A DNA stretch of 5,593 bases from Chloroflexota bacterium (lineage in GTDB: Bacteria > Chloroflexota > Dehalococcoidia > Lucifugimonadales > UBA3495), in the NCBI GenBank assembly GCA_022562335.1, contig JADFPM010000187.1, forward strand, positions 1-5,593, read 5' to 3'. The first letter of the stretch is position 1. Each line of letters starts with the position of its first letter. The notes beneath the pieces are model-generated. The model ran no database searches and had not been told where the DNA came from. It saw nothing but the letters and a program-made list of their open reading frames with translations. Position numbers and translations under genes: made by a program. Positions 1 to 5,022 of this stretch are shown piece after piece.

Positions 1-347
1 CTCCAGGCATCCTCCACGCCGTATCGAGCTGAGGTCTTGGGCAAATCTCCGGGGAGGAAGGGCATCGGAGCTATCAGCTTTGACATTTGGCCCGAGGCGG
101 CCAACCGGTCCAATCCCCCGTCATGGCCCTGCGGCCCCGAGGACCAAGCCCCCTGGCAGATACAGGTGAGATCACGGGCGCCCTTGGCCAAAAGGGCTCT
201 CAGGAGCGCTTCGGGGACTCCCATTCCCTCGTACCCACCAATGAGCACCACCGACCCGTCGGCCAGGTCTTCTAATGCTGCTTCAGGAGATGGGAAAACC
301 TTGGTGCGTCCCGGTGGACTTTGGGATGTGCCGGTGTTTTGGCTCAT
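1..347 (-). CDS. Family I CoA-transferase, subunit A (partial, 3' end beyond window)
   Basis: Reading the minus strand from the ATG at 347 gives 115 open codons that leave the window at base 1. The protein matches the N-terminus of 3-oxoacid-type CoA-transferase alpha subunits: KVFPSPEAALEDLADG at residues 16-31, a glycine-rich strand-turn GGYEGMGVPE at 37-46 (family consensus GGFGxxGxPE), then KGARDLTCIC at 55-64 and GLDRLAASGQMSKLI at 78-92. Such subunits pair with a B subunit, which carries the catalytic Glu, to move CoA between carboxylic acids in the cytoplasm; here the B subunit would lie to the left of the window. Residues 1-15 form a polar extension before the fold. ATG 347 is the only ATG, GTG or TTG before the conserved domain, and no Shine-Dalgarno is visible. 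The gene sits directly downstream of the groEL terminator. The family is fairly secure; the substrate (acetoacetate, glutaconate or another) is unknown. Confidence 0.75.
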   Translation of the reverse strand, partial: MSQNTGTSQSPPGRTKVFPSPEAALEDLADGSVVLIGGYEGMGVPEALLRALLAKGARDLTCICQGAWSSGPQGHDGGLDRLAASGQMSKLIAPMPFLPGDLPKTSARYGVEDAW

Positions 348-360
348 GCGAAAACATGTA

Positions 361-412
361 AAAAGAAGGACCGCCCCGGTCCCTTGATACCTGGGACGTC
401 AGGGCGGTCCTC
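361..412 (-). terminator. Rho-independent terminator of groES-groEL
   Basis: On the minus strand, a perfect 10-bp stem (AGGACCGCCC at plus-strand 368-377 against GGGCGGTCCT at 403-412) is followed by TTCTTTTT (368-361). A further inner helix pairs GTCCC at 380-384 with GGGAC at 394-398, leaving a 9-nt loop. The hairpin begins about 30 nt after the groEL stop codon. This is a textbook intrinsic terminator for leftward transcription. On the plus strand no T-run follows it, so it is one-directional. Confidence 0.9.
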
Positions 413-441
413 TGAGTCAACGATTGGAGTTGGACCTCTGC

Positions 442-2067
442 TTAGAAGTCCATCCCGCCGCCAGGAGGCATGGCCGGCATGGCCGCCTTATCCTGGGGTA
501 TCTCGGTGATCATGGACTCGGTGGTCAGCACCATGGCGGCGACGCTGGCCGCGTTCTGGAGGGCGGACCGGGTGACCTTGGCCGGGTCAACGATCCCGCG
601 CTCAAGCATGGGGCCGTACTCGCCAACGTCCGCGTCGAAGCCGTAGTCGTCGGCCTGTTTCTTCACGTCGTTGAGCACCACGGAGCCTTCGAATCCCGAG
701 TTCTCGACTATTAGCCTCAGGGGTTGTTCCAGCGCGCGCCCTATGATCTCCACGCCTACAGCCTCGTCGCCGGTCATCCCGAGGTCGTCCAAGGCTCGCC
801 GAGCCCGGACCAAGGCGACTCCGCCTCCCGGAACGATGCCCTCTTCCACCGCGGAACGGGTGGCCGAAAGGGCGTCTTCCACCCTGGCCTTACGCTCTTT
901 GAGCTCCACTTCGGTAGCCGCTCCGACTTTGATCACGGCCACACCGCCGGACAGCTTGGCCATCCGCTCTTGCAGCTTCTCCCGGTCGAACTCCGAGGTG
1001 GTGTCTTCGATCTGGGCTTTGATCTGGTTGATCCGGGCTTGGATATCCGACTCGGAACCCCTGCCCTCCACGAAGGTGGTCTCGTCCTTGGTGGCCGAAA
1101 CCCGGCGGGCGGTGCCGAAGTCTTCAACGTTGGCCGAGTCCAGTTTCTGGCCGGTATCTTCGCTGATGACTTTGCCACCGGTGAGGATGGCGATGTCTTC
1201 CAGCATGGCCTTGCGGCGGTCGCCGAAGCCCGGAGCTTTGATCGCCAAAACGTTCAGGGTGCCACGAAGCTTGTTGACCACCAGGGTGGCCAAGGCCTCG
1301 CCGTCCACGTCTTCGGCGACGATGACCACGTTCTTCTTTCCGACCTGGAGCAGCTTTTCCAAAGCGGGCAGCAGGTCCGAAACGGCGGAAATCTTCTTGT
1401 CGGTTATGACGATGGTGGCATCTTCGATCGCCGATTCCATCCGGTCGGCGTTGGTGATGAAGTAAGGTGAGATGTATCCACGGTCGATCTGCATGCCTTC
1501 GACATATTCGATCTCGTCGGAAAGGCCACGGGATTCCTCAACGGTGATGACGCCGTCTTTACCGACTTTCTCCATGGCTTCGGCGATGGTCTCGCCGATG
1601 GCTTCTTCGTGGGCGGAAAGACTGGCCACCTGGCCGATCCTTTCCCGGGTTTCCACCGGCTGGGCCATGGCCAGAAGCTCGTCCACCACCGCCACCACAG
1701 CCTTCTCGATCCCCCGCTTGATCGCCATGGGGTTGCTGCCGGCGGTCACGTTCTTGAATCCGTCGTTGATGATGGCCTGGGCCAACACCACGGAAGTGGT
1801 GGTGCCGTCGCCGGCGGCATCGTTGGTCTTGGTCGCAGCCTCTTTCAAAAGTTGAGCGCCCATGTTCTCGAACGGGTCGGGCAACTCTATCTCTTTGGCG
1901 ATGGTCACGCCGTCGCTGCATACCTGGGGCGGGCCAAACGACTTGTCAAGAACGACGTTGCGTCCCTTGGGCCCCAGGGTAACTTTAACCGACGAAGCCA
2001 GGGCATCGATTCCGGCCCGAAGCGACTTGCGCGCTTCTTCAGAGTAAGTAATCTTTTTTGCGGGCAT
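442..2067 (-). CDS. groEL: 60-kDa chaperonin GroEL
   Basis: Full-length group I chaperonin of 541 residues, the usual size. Fourteen-mer rings with the GroES lid fold proteins in the cytoplasm using ATP. Nucleotide-site residues keep E. coli numbering: TLGPKGRN at 30-37, Asp52 in SDGVT, and GDGTTT at 86-91 with Asp87. The catalytic aspartate equivalent to E. coli Asp398 is present in VEDALSATR. The family signature follows as AVEEGIVPGGG, and the apical hinge region contains KAPGFGDRRKAML. The C-terminus is a short Met/Gly tail ending GGGMDF, shorter than the repeated GGM tail of E. coli. The ATG at 2067 is preceded by a strong TAGGAGGTCC (2080-2071), with 6 nt between AGGAGG and the start. 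The gene lies 80 bp downstream of groES and ends TAA about 30 nt before an intrinsic terminator. No disruption is visible. Confidence 0.99.
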   Translation of the reverse strand: MPAKKITYSEEARKSLRAGIDALASSVKVTLGPKGRNVVLDKSFGPPQVCSDGVTIAKEIELPDPFENMGAQLLKEAATKTNDAAGDGTTTSVVLAQAIINDGFKNVTAGSNPMAIKRGIEKAVVAVVDELLAMAQPVETRERIGQVASLSAHEEAIGETIAEAMEKVGKDGVITVEESRGLSDEIEYVEGMQIDRGYISPYFITNADRMESAIEDATIVITDKKISAVSDLLPALEKLLQVGKKNVVIVAEDVDGEALATLVVNKLRGTLNVLAIKAPGFGDRRKAMLEDIAILTGGKVISEDTGQKLDSANVEDFGTARRVSATKDETTFVEGRGSESDIQARINQIKAQIEDTTSEFDREKLQERMAKLSGGVAVIKVGAATEVELKERKARVEDALSATRSAVEEGIVPGGGVALVRARRALDDLGMTGDEAVGVEIIGRALEQPLRLIVENSGFEGSVVLNDVKKQADDYGFDADVGEYGPMLERGIVDPAKVTRSALQNAASVAAMVLTTESMITEIPQDKAAMPAMPPGGGMDF

Positions 2068-2147
2068 CCCGGACCTCCTAAGTAAATATCTAAATCCGCT
2101 TGTCTTTTAACGGCGGTTCTTTCAACCGCCCGGGTCTCCTCCGTTTG
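2068..2147 (-). other. groES-groEL spacer with two tandem hairpins
   Basis: The 80-bp spacer holds two inverted repeats. GGTCTCCT (2133-2140) pairs with AGGAGACC (2150-2157) around a 9-nt loop, and this stem includes the groES stop codon. GGCGGTT (2112-2118) pairs with AACCGCC (2124-2130) around a 5-nt loop. Neither is followed by a T-run on the minus strand, so they are not intrinsic terminators. They could affect mRNA processing, stability or the GroES:GroEL ratio. That role is inference only. Confidence 0.4.
2071..2080 (-). promoter_or_regulatory. groEL ribosome binding site
   Basis: TAGGAGGTCC on the minus strand contains a near-perfect anti-16S match, AGGAGGT. Its AGGAGG core ends 6 nt before ATG 2067. 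It fixes the groEL start. Confidence 0.85.
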
Positions 2148-2438
2148 TTAGGAGACCTTGGCCAAAATATCGCTTTCCCTTAGGATCAGGTACTCGTCGT
2201 CCCCGTCTTTGTATTCGGTTCCGGCGAATTTGGAGTATATGACCCGGTCGCCCGAAGCCAACTCCATGGGGATGCGGGTCCCGTCGTCGGCCACACGGCC
2301 CGGTCCAACCGCAACGACCTTTCCTTCTTGGGGCTTCTCTTTAGCTGTATCAGGCAGGAATATACCGCCTTTGGTTTGCTGATCAAGTTCAATGGGTTGA
2401 ATGATAACGCGCTCACCCAACGGAACGAAGTTCACCAC
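2148..2438 (-). CDS. groES: 10-kDa co-chaperonin GroES
   Basis: Heptameric lid of the GroEL chamber. The protein shows the family N-terminus NFVPLGERVIIQP, a mobile loop DQQTKGGIFLPDTAKEKP whose IFL triplet corresponds to the GroEL-binding hydrophobic tripeptide, then GKVVAVGPGR and a C-terminal DEYLILRESDILAKV strand. A longer frame opens at a GTG at 2480, but the better start is one of two adjacent GTG codons at 2438 or 2435. AAGGAGG (2450-2444) lies 5 nt before the first and 8 nt before the second. This gives 96 or 95 residues, the normal length, without the non-homologous 14-residue extension. There is no ATG option. It is first gene of the groES-groEL operon and diverges from the crotonase gene to the right. 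Confidence 0.97.
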   Translation of the reverse strand: MVNFVPLGERVIIQPIELDQQTKGGIFLPDTAKEKPQEGKVVAVGPGRVADDGTRIPMELASGDRVIYSKFAGTEYKDGDDEYLILRESDILAKVS

Positions 2439-2443
2439 CGTTG

Positions 2444-2450
2444 CCTCCTT
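2444..2450 (-). promoter_or_regulatory. groES ribosome binding site (decides the GTG start)
   Basis: AAGGAGG on the minus strand lies inside the longer open frame that starts at 2480. Its spacing of 5-8 nt to the GTG pair at 2438/2435 argues that translation begins there and that the upstream codons are leader. Confidence 0.8.
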
Positions 2451-2518
2451 GACTATTTGGTCTTGTCCAGGCCGAATCACGGCCTTATTTGTCGCACATT
2501 CAAGGCGACCAATTGATT

Positions 2519-2547
2519 ATGGTAAACATGGCCCCAAACCTTGTCAA
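2519..2547 (-). promoter_or_regulatory. Likely sigma-70-type promoter of groES-groEL
   Basis: On the minus strand, a perfect TTGACA (-35; plus-strand 2547-2542) is followed after exactly 17 bp by TACCAT (-10; 2524-2519, 4 of 6 matches to TATAAT). A start near 2512 would give a leader of about 75 nt before the groES GTG. No CIRCE inverted repeat (TTAGCACTC-N9-GAGTGCTAA) is visible in the leader or around the promoter. Confidence 0.55.
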
Positions 2548-2570
2548 GAGACGGTGTGGCGTCCTACTAT
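2541..2570 (+). promoter_or_regulatory. Possible promoter of the rightward crotonase block
   Basis: TTGTCA (2541-2546, 5 of 6 to the -35 consensus) and TACTAT (2565-2570, 4 of 6 to the -10) are 18 bp apart on the plus strand. The -35 box is the same TTGTCAA heptamer that serves the groES promoter on the other strand. Another -10-like element, GATAAT, lies at 2582-2587 without a good -35. A start near 2577 would leave about 30 nt before the AAAGG at 2605. This is a motif match only. Confidence 0.3.
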
Positions 2571-2604
2571 TTAGCCACTGGGATAATAAACCGTTTTACT
2601 GTAT

Positions 2605-2655
2605 AAAGGCGCGAAGATTTCTTATACGACTCTAGAATTTCAATCCGGCCCGCCG
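2605..2655 (+). other. Probable N-terminal extension of crotonase 1, with Shine-Dalgarno and ATT start
   Basis: In frame with the ATG at 2656, the frame is open upstream to a TAA at 2587-2589. Reading from the ATT at 2617 gives (M)SYTTLEFQSGPP, directly followed by MAKLTLSCPE. This matches the usual crotonase opening, a YxTLxxE strand, a turn with GPV, and a second strand ending LNRPE. AAAGG at 2605-2609 lies 7 nt before the ATT, while no Shine-Dalgarno precedes ATG 2656. No ATG, GTG or TTG occurs between the TAA and 2656; a CTG at 2599 is the other non-standard choice. The extension is well supported by its sequence, and the exact start codon less so. Confidence 0.6.
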
Positions 2656-3438
2656 ATGGCCAAGTTGACGCTATCGTGCCCCGAAAACGGCAATCTGATC
2701 AACGCTGCCATGGCCGCCGAGATTCGCCAAGCCTGTCAGGTCATCGGCGAGGATGACGGGCTGGCGCTGGCATTGTTAACCGGTTCCGGCGCCTGTTTTT
2801 CCGTCGGCCTGGACACGGGAGAGGACACGGCAGGGAAGCACCGGCCCGATGAACATGATCCGGCAGGTTCGCCGGATGTCGCGTTTTCCCCGGACCTGCA
2901 TTGGATCCACGACCATCAGGCGGCCTCTGCCCTGGCATCCCTGCCCATACCGGTGATCGTAGCCATCAACGGCGACGCTTTTGATCACGGCCTGGAACTG
3001 GCGCTGGCCGGAGATATCAGAATAGCAGCTCAGGACGCCCGATTCGGCTTCACCGGCCTGGCCCAGGGTGTGTTGCCCTGGGACGGTGGGACCCAGAGGC
3101 TGCCCCGTTTGGTGGGCACGGCGTGGGGCCGCGACATGTTGCTTACCGGACGGGTGGTAGACTCTACTGAGGCGTTGGCCATGGGTCTAATCAACCGGGT
3201 GGCGCCCCGCGAGCAATTGATGGCCGAAGCCCAGCGATTGGCGGAGAGTATCGCCGCCGGAGGTCCGGTGGCGGCCCGTTACGTCAAAGAAGCAGTGCTG
3301 AAAGGTATGGACCTGTCCCTAAACCAGGGGTTGGGCCTTGAGGCTGACCTCAACGTTCTTCTGCACGGCACCGGCGACCGGGCCGAAGGAATCCGTTCCT
3401 TCCTGGACCGCAGCCCGCCTCGTTTCAGCGGGTCGTGA
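2656..3438 (+). CDS. Enoyl-CoA hydratase/isomerase family protein (crotonase 1), atypical active site
   Basis: Cytoplasmic acyl-CoA-binding crotonase, 260 residues from the first ATG (273 if it starts at the ATT at 2617, which I favour). Visible family blocks, numbered from ATG 2656: LLTGSGACFSVGLD at 40-53 (first oxyanion-hole segment), PVIVAINGDAFDHGLELALAGD at 99-120, ARFGFTGLAQGVLPWDGGTQRLPRLVG at 128-154, LTGRVVDSTEALAMGLINRV at 163-182, and the tail DRAEGIRSFLDRSPPRFSG. Glu114 aligns with rat mitochondrial hydratase Glu144. The second catalytic Glu (rat Glu164, in the QPE motif) is replaced by Gly134, and Asp143 appears in the following loop. The usual GGG before Glu114 reads Asp-His-Gly (110-112). 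Residues about 54-90 form a charged His/Asp-rich insertion. The reaction may therefore be isomerase, hydrolase or a non-standard hydratase rather than simple hydration. It is the first gene of the rightward block. Confidence 0.9.
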   Translation: MAKLTLSCPENGNLINAAMAAEIRQACQVIGEDDGLALALLTGSGACFSVGLDTGEDTAGKHRPDEHDPAGSPDVAFSPDLHWIHDHQAASALASLPIPVIVAINGDAFDHGLELALAGDIRIAAQDARFGFTGLAQGVLPWDGGTQRLPRLVGTAWGRDMLLTGRVVDSTEALAMGLINRVAPREQLMAEAQRLAESIAAGGPVAARYVKEAVLKGMDLSLNQGLGLEADLNVLLHGTGDRAEGIRSFLDRSPPRFSGS

Positions 3439-3515
3439 GGCACGTTGGACCGCGGGTTGGCCCCCAGGCTATATGAAAGCCCAACCAACATGTTTCTGGA
3501 ACACCTCAAAAAATC

Positions 3516-3528
3516 AGGATGGTGATCT
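3516..3528 (+). promoter_or_regulatory. Weak ribosome binding site before the TTG start of the PHP gene
   Basis: AGGA at 3516-3519 lies 9 nt before TTG 3529. An in-frame TGA at 3523-3525 stands just two codons upstream of the TTG, so the start cannot lie further out. No in-frame ATG or GTG precedes the metal-binding HTH motif. Confidence 0.55.
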
Positions 3529-4071
3529 TTGAGCGTTAAGCTGGACCTGCATACCCATATATGGGAGGCATTTCACTTCCAGCCGCCCTCTCTGGAAATA
3601 GCAGAGAAGGTGGTGAACCAGATCAAGGCCGCGGGGATAGATGGCATCGCCATCACCGATCACCACAACAAGGAATGGGCCTTTGAATTTCGGGACTTGG
3701 TGGAACGCCATTATCCCGGAGAGGTCATAATCATCCCTGGCTGGGAGATAGAGGTCCGGCCACCCGAGAGCCCCTTCGACGAGTACCAGATCGCCGAGCT
3801 ATTCCTGCCCGGCGGCGGCGTTTTCCGCACCTATTGCCACCCTGGGTACTATTCACCCAACATCTTGATCGAAGAGGGCATCCACGCCATCGAAATAGAC
3901 AACTACATACACAACTGGCATATCCGTAAAGACCAGGTCCAGGAGATCGCCGATGCCCACGGGTTGTTGACCCTGGAGGTCAGCGACGCCCATAACCTGG
4001 AAAACATCGGCCTGAGGTACTCCGAGTTGGAGTTGGACGATCTATACCGCCGGGCATCTCCCGCCAGTTGA
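3529..4071 (+). CDS. PHP-domain metal-dependent phosphoesterase-like protein
   Basis: A small 180-residue protein beginning at a TTG. PHP (polymerase and histidinol phosphatase) domains are trinuclear-metal phosphoesterases. The expected ligand motifs appear in order: LDLHTH with His8 and His10, His16 shortly after, ITDHHN with Asp44-His45, PGWEIE with Glu73, CHPGYY with His104, NYIHNWH with His128/His131, and SDAH with Asp153-His155. The site looks complete and active. No signal peptide, transmembrane segment or fused polymerase/exonuclease domain is seen, so this is a stand-alone PHP protein like the YcdX or nucleoside-phosphatase subfamilies. Substrate unknown. It lies 90 bp after crotonase 1 and 173 bp before crotonase 2 on the same strand. 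The N-terminus is fixed by an in-frame TGA just upstream. It could hydrolyse a nucleotide or another phosphoester; a link to CoA metabolism is unproven. Confidence 0.85.
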   Translation: MSVKLDLHTHIWEAFHFQPPSLEIAEKVVNQIKAAGIDGIAITDHHNKEWAFEFRDLVERHYPGEVIIIPGWEIEVRPPESPFDEYQIAELFLPGGGVFRTYCHPGYYSPNILIEEGIHAIEIDNYIHNWHIRKDQVQEIADAHGLLTLEVSDAHNLENIGLRYSELELDDLYRRASPAS

Positions 4072-4090
4072 GCCGGTGTGCATGCGTGTT

Positions 4091-4170
4091 CATATGACGA
4101 TTGTCATGCTGAGCCAGCCCCGATCGCAATCGGGGCGAAACATCCGGGGCAAGGCCTGGAAACCTTGCCC
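4091..4170 (+). repeat. Interspersed-repeat-like double hairpin
   Basis: The 173-bp gap between the PHP and crotonase 2 genes holds TTGTCATGCTGAGC (4101-4114), then a perfect 8-bp hairpin GCCCCGAT/ATCGGGGC (4117-4124 and 4129-4136, loop CGCA), then GAAACATCC (4137-4145). A second perfect 8-bp hairpin follows, GGGCAAGG/CCTTGCCC (4147-4154 and 4163-4170, 8-nt loop). The pair of motifs TCATGCTGAGC ... GAAACATC resembles short intergenic repeats that I recall from many bacterial genomes, Chloroflexota included. No T-run follows either hairpin, so they are not intrinsic terminators. Copy number cannot be judged from a single instance. Strand is arbitrary. Confidence 0.55.
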
Positions 4171-4234
4171 ATAAGCCGGGTCCAACATAAGCGGCATCCC
4201 AAACACCGATAGCGGACCACAATGGTCTAACTCC

Positions 4235-4244
4235 GGGAGAAGAA
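4235..4244 (+). promoter_or_regulatory. Ribosome binding site before the TTG start of crotonase 2
   Basis: GGGAG at 4235-4239 lies 5 nt before TTG 4245. It supports a TTG start, which gives the normal crotonase opening MSQFDTIIYE. Confidence 0.6.
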
Positions 4245-4970
4245 TTGTCCCAGTTCGACACAATCATCTATGAGAAGCACGGCGCGGTGGCCCGCATCAG
4301 CCTGAACCGGCCCCAGGTGCTCAACGCCTACAATATCCAGATGCGCGACGATCTCTCCCAGGCGTTGGCGGCGGTGGCCGACGATCCGGATGTCGCCTCC
4401 CTGCTGATAACGGGAGAGGGAAGGGCCTTCTGCTCCGGCGCCGACCTGACGGAATTTGGCACCGCGCCATCCCAGGTGGTGGCCCGCCGGGTGCGCTGGC
4501 AGCGGGACGTTTGGGGCCAGCTTCTGGGGTTGGACCGGCCGGTGGTGTGCGCCGTGCACGGTTATTGCATCGGGTCTGGCCTGGAGATCGCGCTGATGTG
4601 CGACGTGCGGATGGCGGCCAAAGACACGGTTTTTGCCATGCCCGAAGTGCAATTAGGTATGATACCCGCCGCCGGAGGGAGCCAGACCATCCCTCGAAGC
4701 GCCGGCCCTTCACGAGCCCTGGACCTGCTGTTGACCGGCCGGCGCTTCGACGCCCAGGAAGCCCTCGATATGGGCCTGATCACCCGGGTGGTCGATGCCG
4801 ATGAATTGACAGCGGCGGGAATGGACCTGGCCCAAAAACTGGCATCGGCGCCCCGGCCGGCCATGGCCGCGGCCAAGCAAGCATTGGCCCAGGGGCTCGA
4901 CCTTGACTTGGAACGCGGGTTGGAGCTGGAAGCCCGCCTCTCGGCGATCGCAAATTCCAGCGGCGCGTGA
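4245..4970 (+). CDS. Enoyl-CoA hydratase (crotonase 2), short C-terminus
   Basis: A crotonase with a conventional active site. Visible blocks: ARISLNRPQVLNA at 16-28, LLITGEGRAFCSGADL at 53-68 (oxyanion hole), VCAVHGYCIGSGLEIALMCD at 101-120, and VFAMPEVQLGMIPAAGG at 129-145. Glu114 and Glu134 align with rat hydratase Glu144 and Glu164, so syn-hydration of a 2-enoyl-CoA is plausible. Serine 111 replaces the middle glycine of the usual GGG. The start is a TTG behind GGGAG and yields a family-typical N-terminus. At 241 residues it is shorter than the usual 255-265: it stops at ELEARLSAIANSSGA and lacks the final segment with the D-x-x-EG-x-x-AF-x-x-KR pattern that crotonase 1 retains. Neither alternative frame supplies that tail, so a simple frameshift does not explain it. 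The stop lies 59 bp before the acyl-CoA synthetase, with which it is probably cotranscribed. Confidence 0.93.
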   Translation: MSQFDTIIYEKHGAVARISLNRPQVLNAYNIQMRDDLSQALAAVADDPDVASLLITGEGRAFCSGADLTEFGTAPSQVVARRVRWQRDVWGQLLGLDRPVVCAVHGYCIGSGLEIALMCDVRMAAKDTVFAMPEVQLGMIPAAGGSQTIPRSAGPSRALDLLLTGRRFDAQEALDMGLITRVVDADELTAAGMDLAQKLASAPRPAMAAAKQALAQGLDLDLERGLELEARLSAIANSSGA

Positions 4971-4995
4971 AACCGGCAGACCCCGGCGCGCGATT

Positions 4996-5016
4996 GCCAT
5001 TGCGCCATTGCCATTG
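4996..5016 (+). repeat. Tandem GCCATTGC repeat
   Basis: Two exact adjacent copies of an 8-bp unit, GCCATTGC, lie at 4996-5003 and 5004-5011. A third partial copy, CCATTG, occupies 5011-5016. The array fills most of the short gap between crotonase 2 and the synthetase, just upstream of the synthetase ribosome binding site. Confidence 0.7.
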
Positions 5017-5022
5017 AAGGAG
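5017..5022 (+). promoter_or_regulatory. Ribosome binding site of the acyl-CoA synthetase
   Basis: AAGGAG at 5017-5022 lies 7 nt before ATG 5030, an ideal spacing that fixes the start. Confidence 0.8.

Noticed and set aside
37..387. Plus-strand open frame of 116 codons at the left edge
   Set aside because: It is opposite the CoA-transferase reading frame, whose minus-strand translation shows clear family motifs. The plus-strand product has none, and it runs into the terminator hairpin.
671..2085. Several long plus-strand open frames opposite groEL (for example 671-1465, 724-1470 and 1609-2085)
   Set aside because: They are antisense shadows of the highly conserved groEL gene. Their translations are low-complexity (Ser/Arg or His/Gly-rich) and match no family I know.
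2439..2480. A longer GroES starting at the GTG at 2480
   Set aside because: It adds 14 residues not found in GroES proteins and places the best ribosome binding site inside the gene. The GTG at 2438/2435 is correctly spaced from it.
2601..2627. TATAAA at 2602-2607 or TTATAC at 2622-2627 as the -10 box of crotonase 1
   Set aside because: Neither has a recognisable -35 at 16-18 bp, and both overlap the proposed ribosome binding site or N-terminal codons.
3455..3486. Inverted repeat GGTTGG/CCAACC between crotonase 1 and the PHP gene
   Set aside because: The arms are only 6 bp with a 20-nt loop and no T-run, so this could occur by chance.
4117..4170. Double hairpin read as a terminator after the PHP gene
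   Set aside because: No T-run follows either stem on either strand. The flanking motifs look more like an intergenic repeat.
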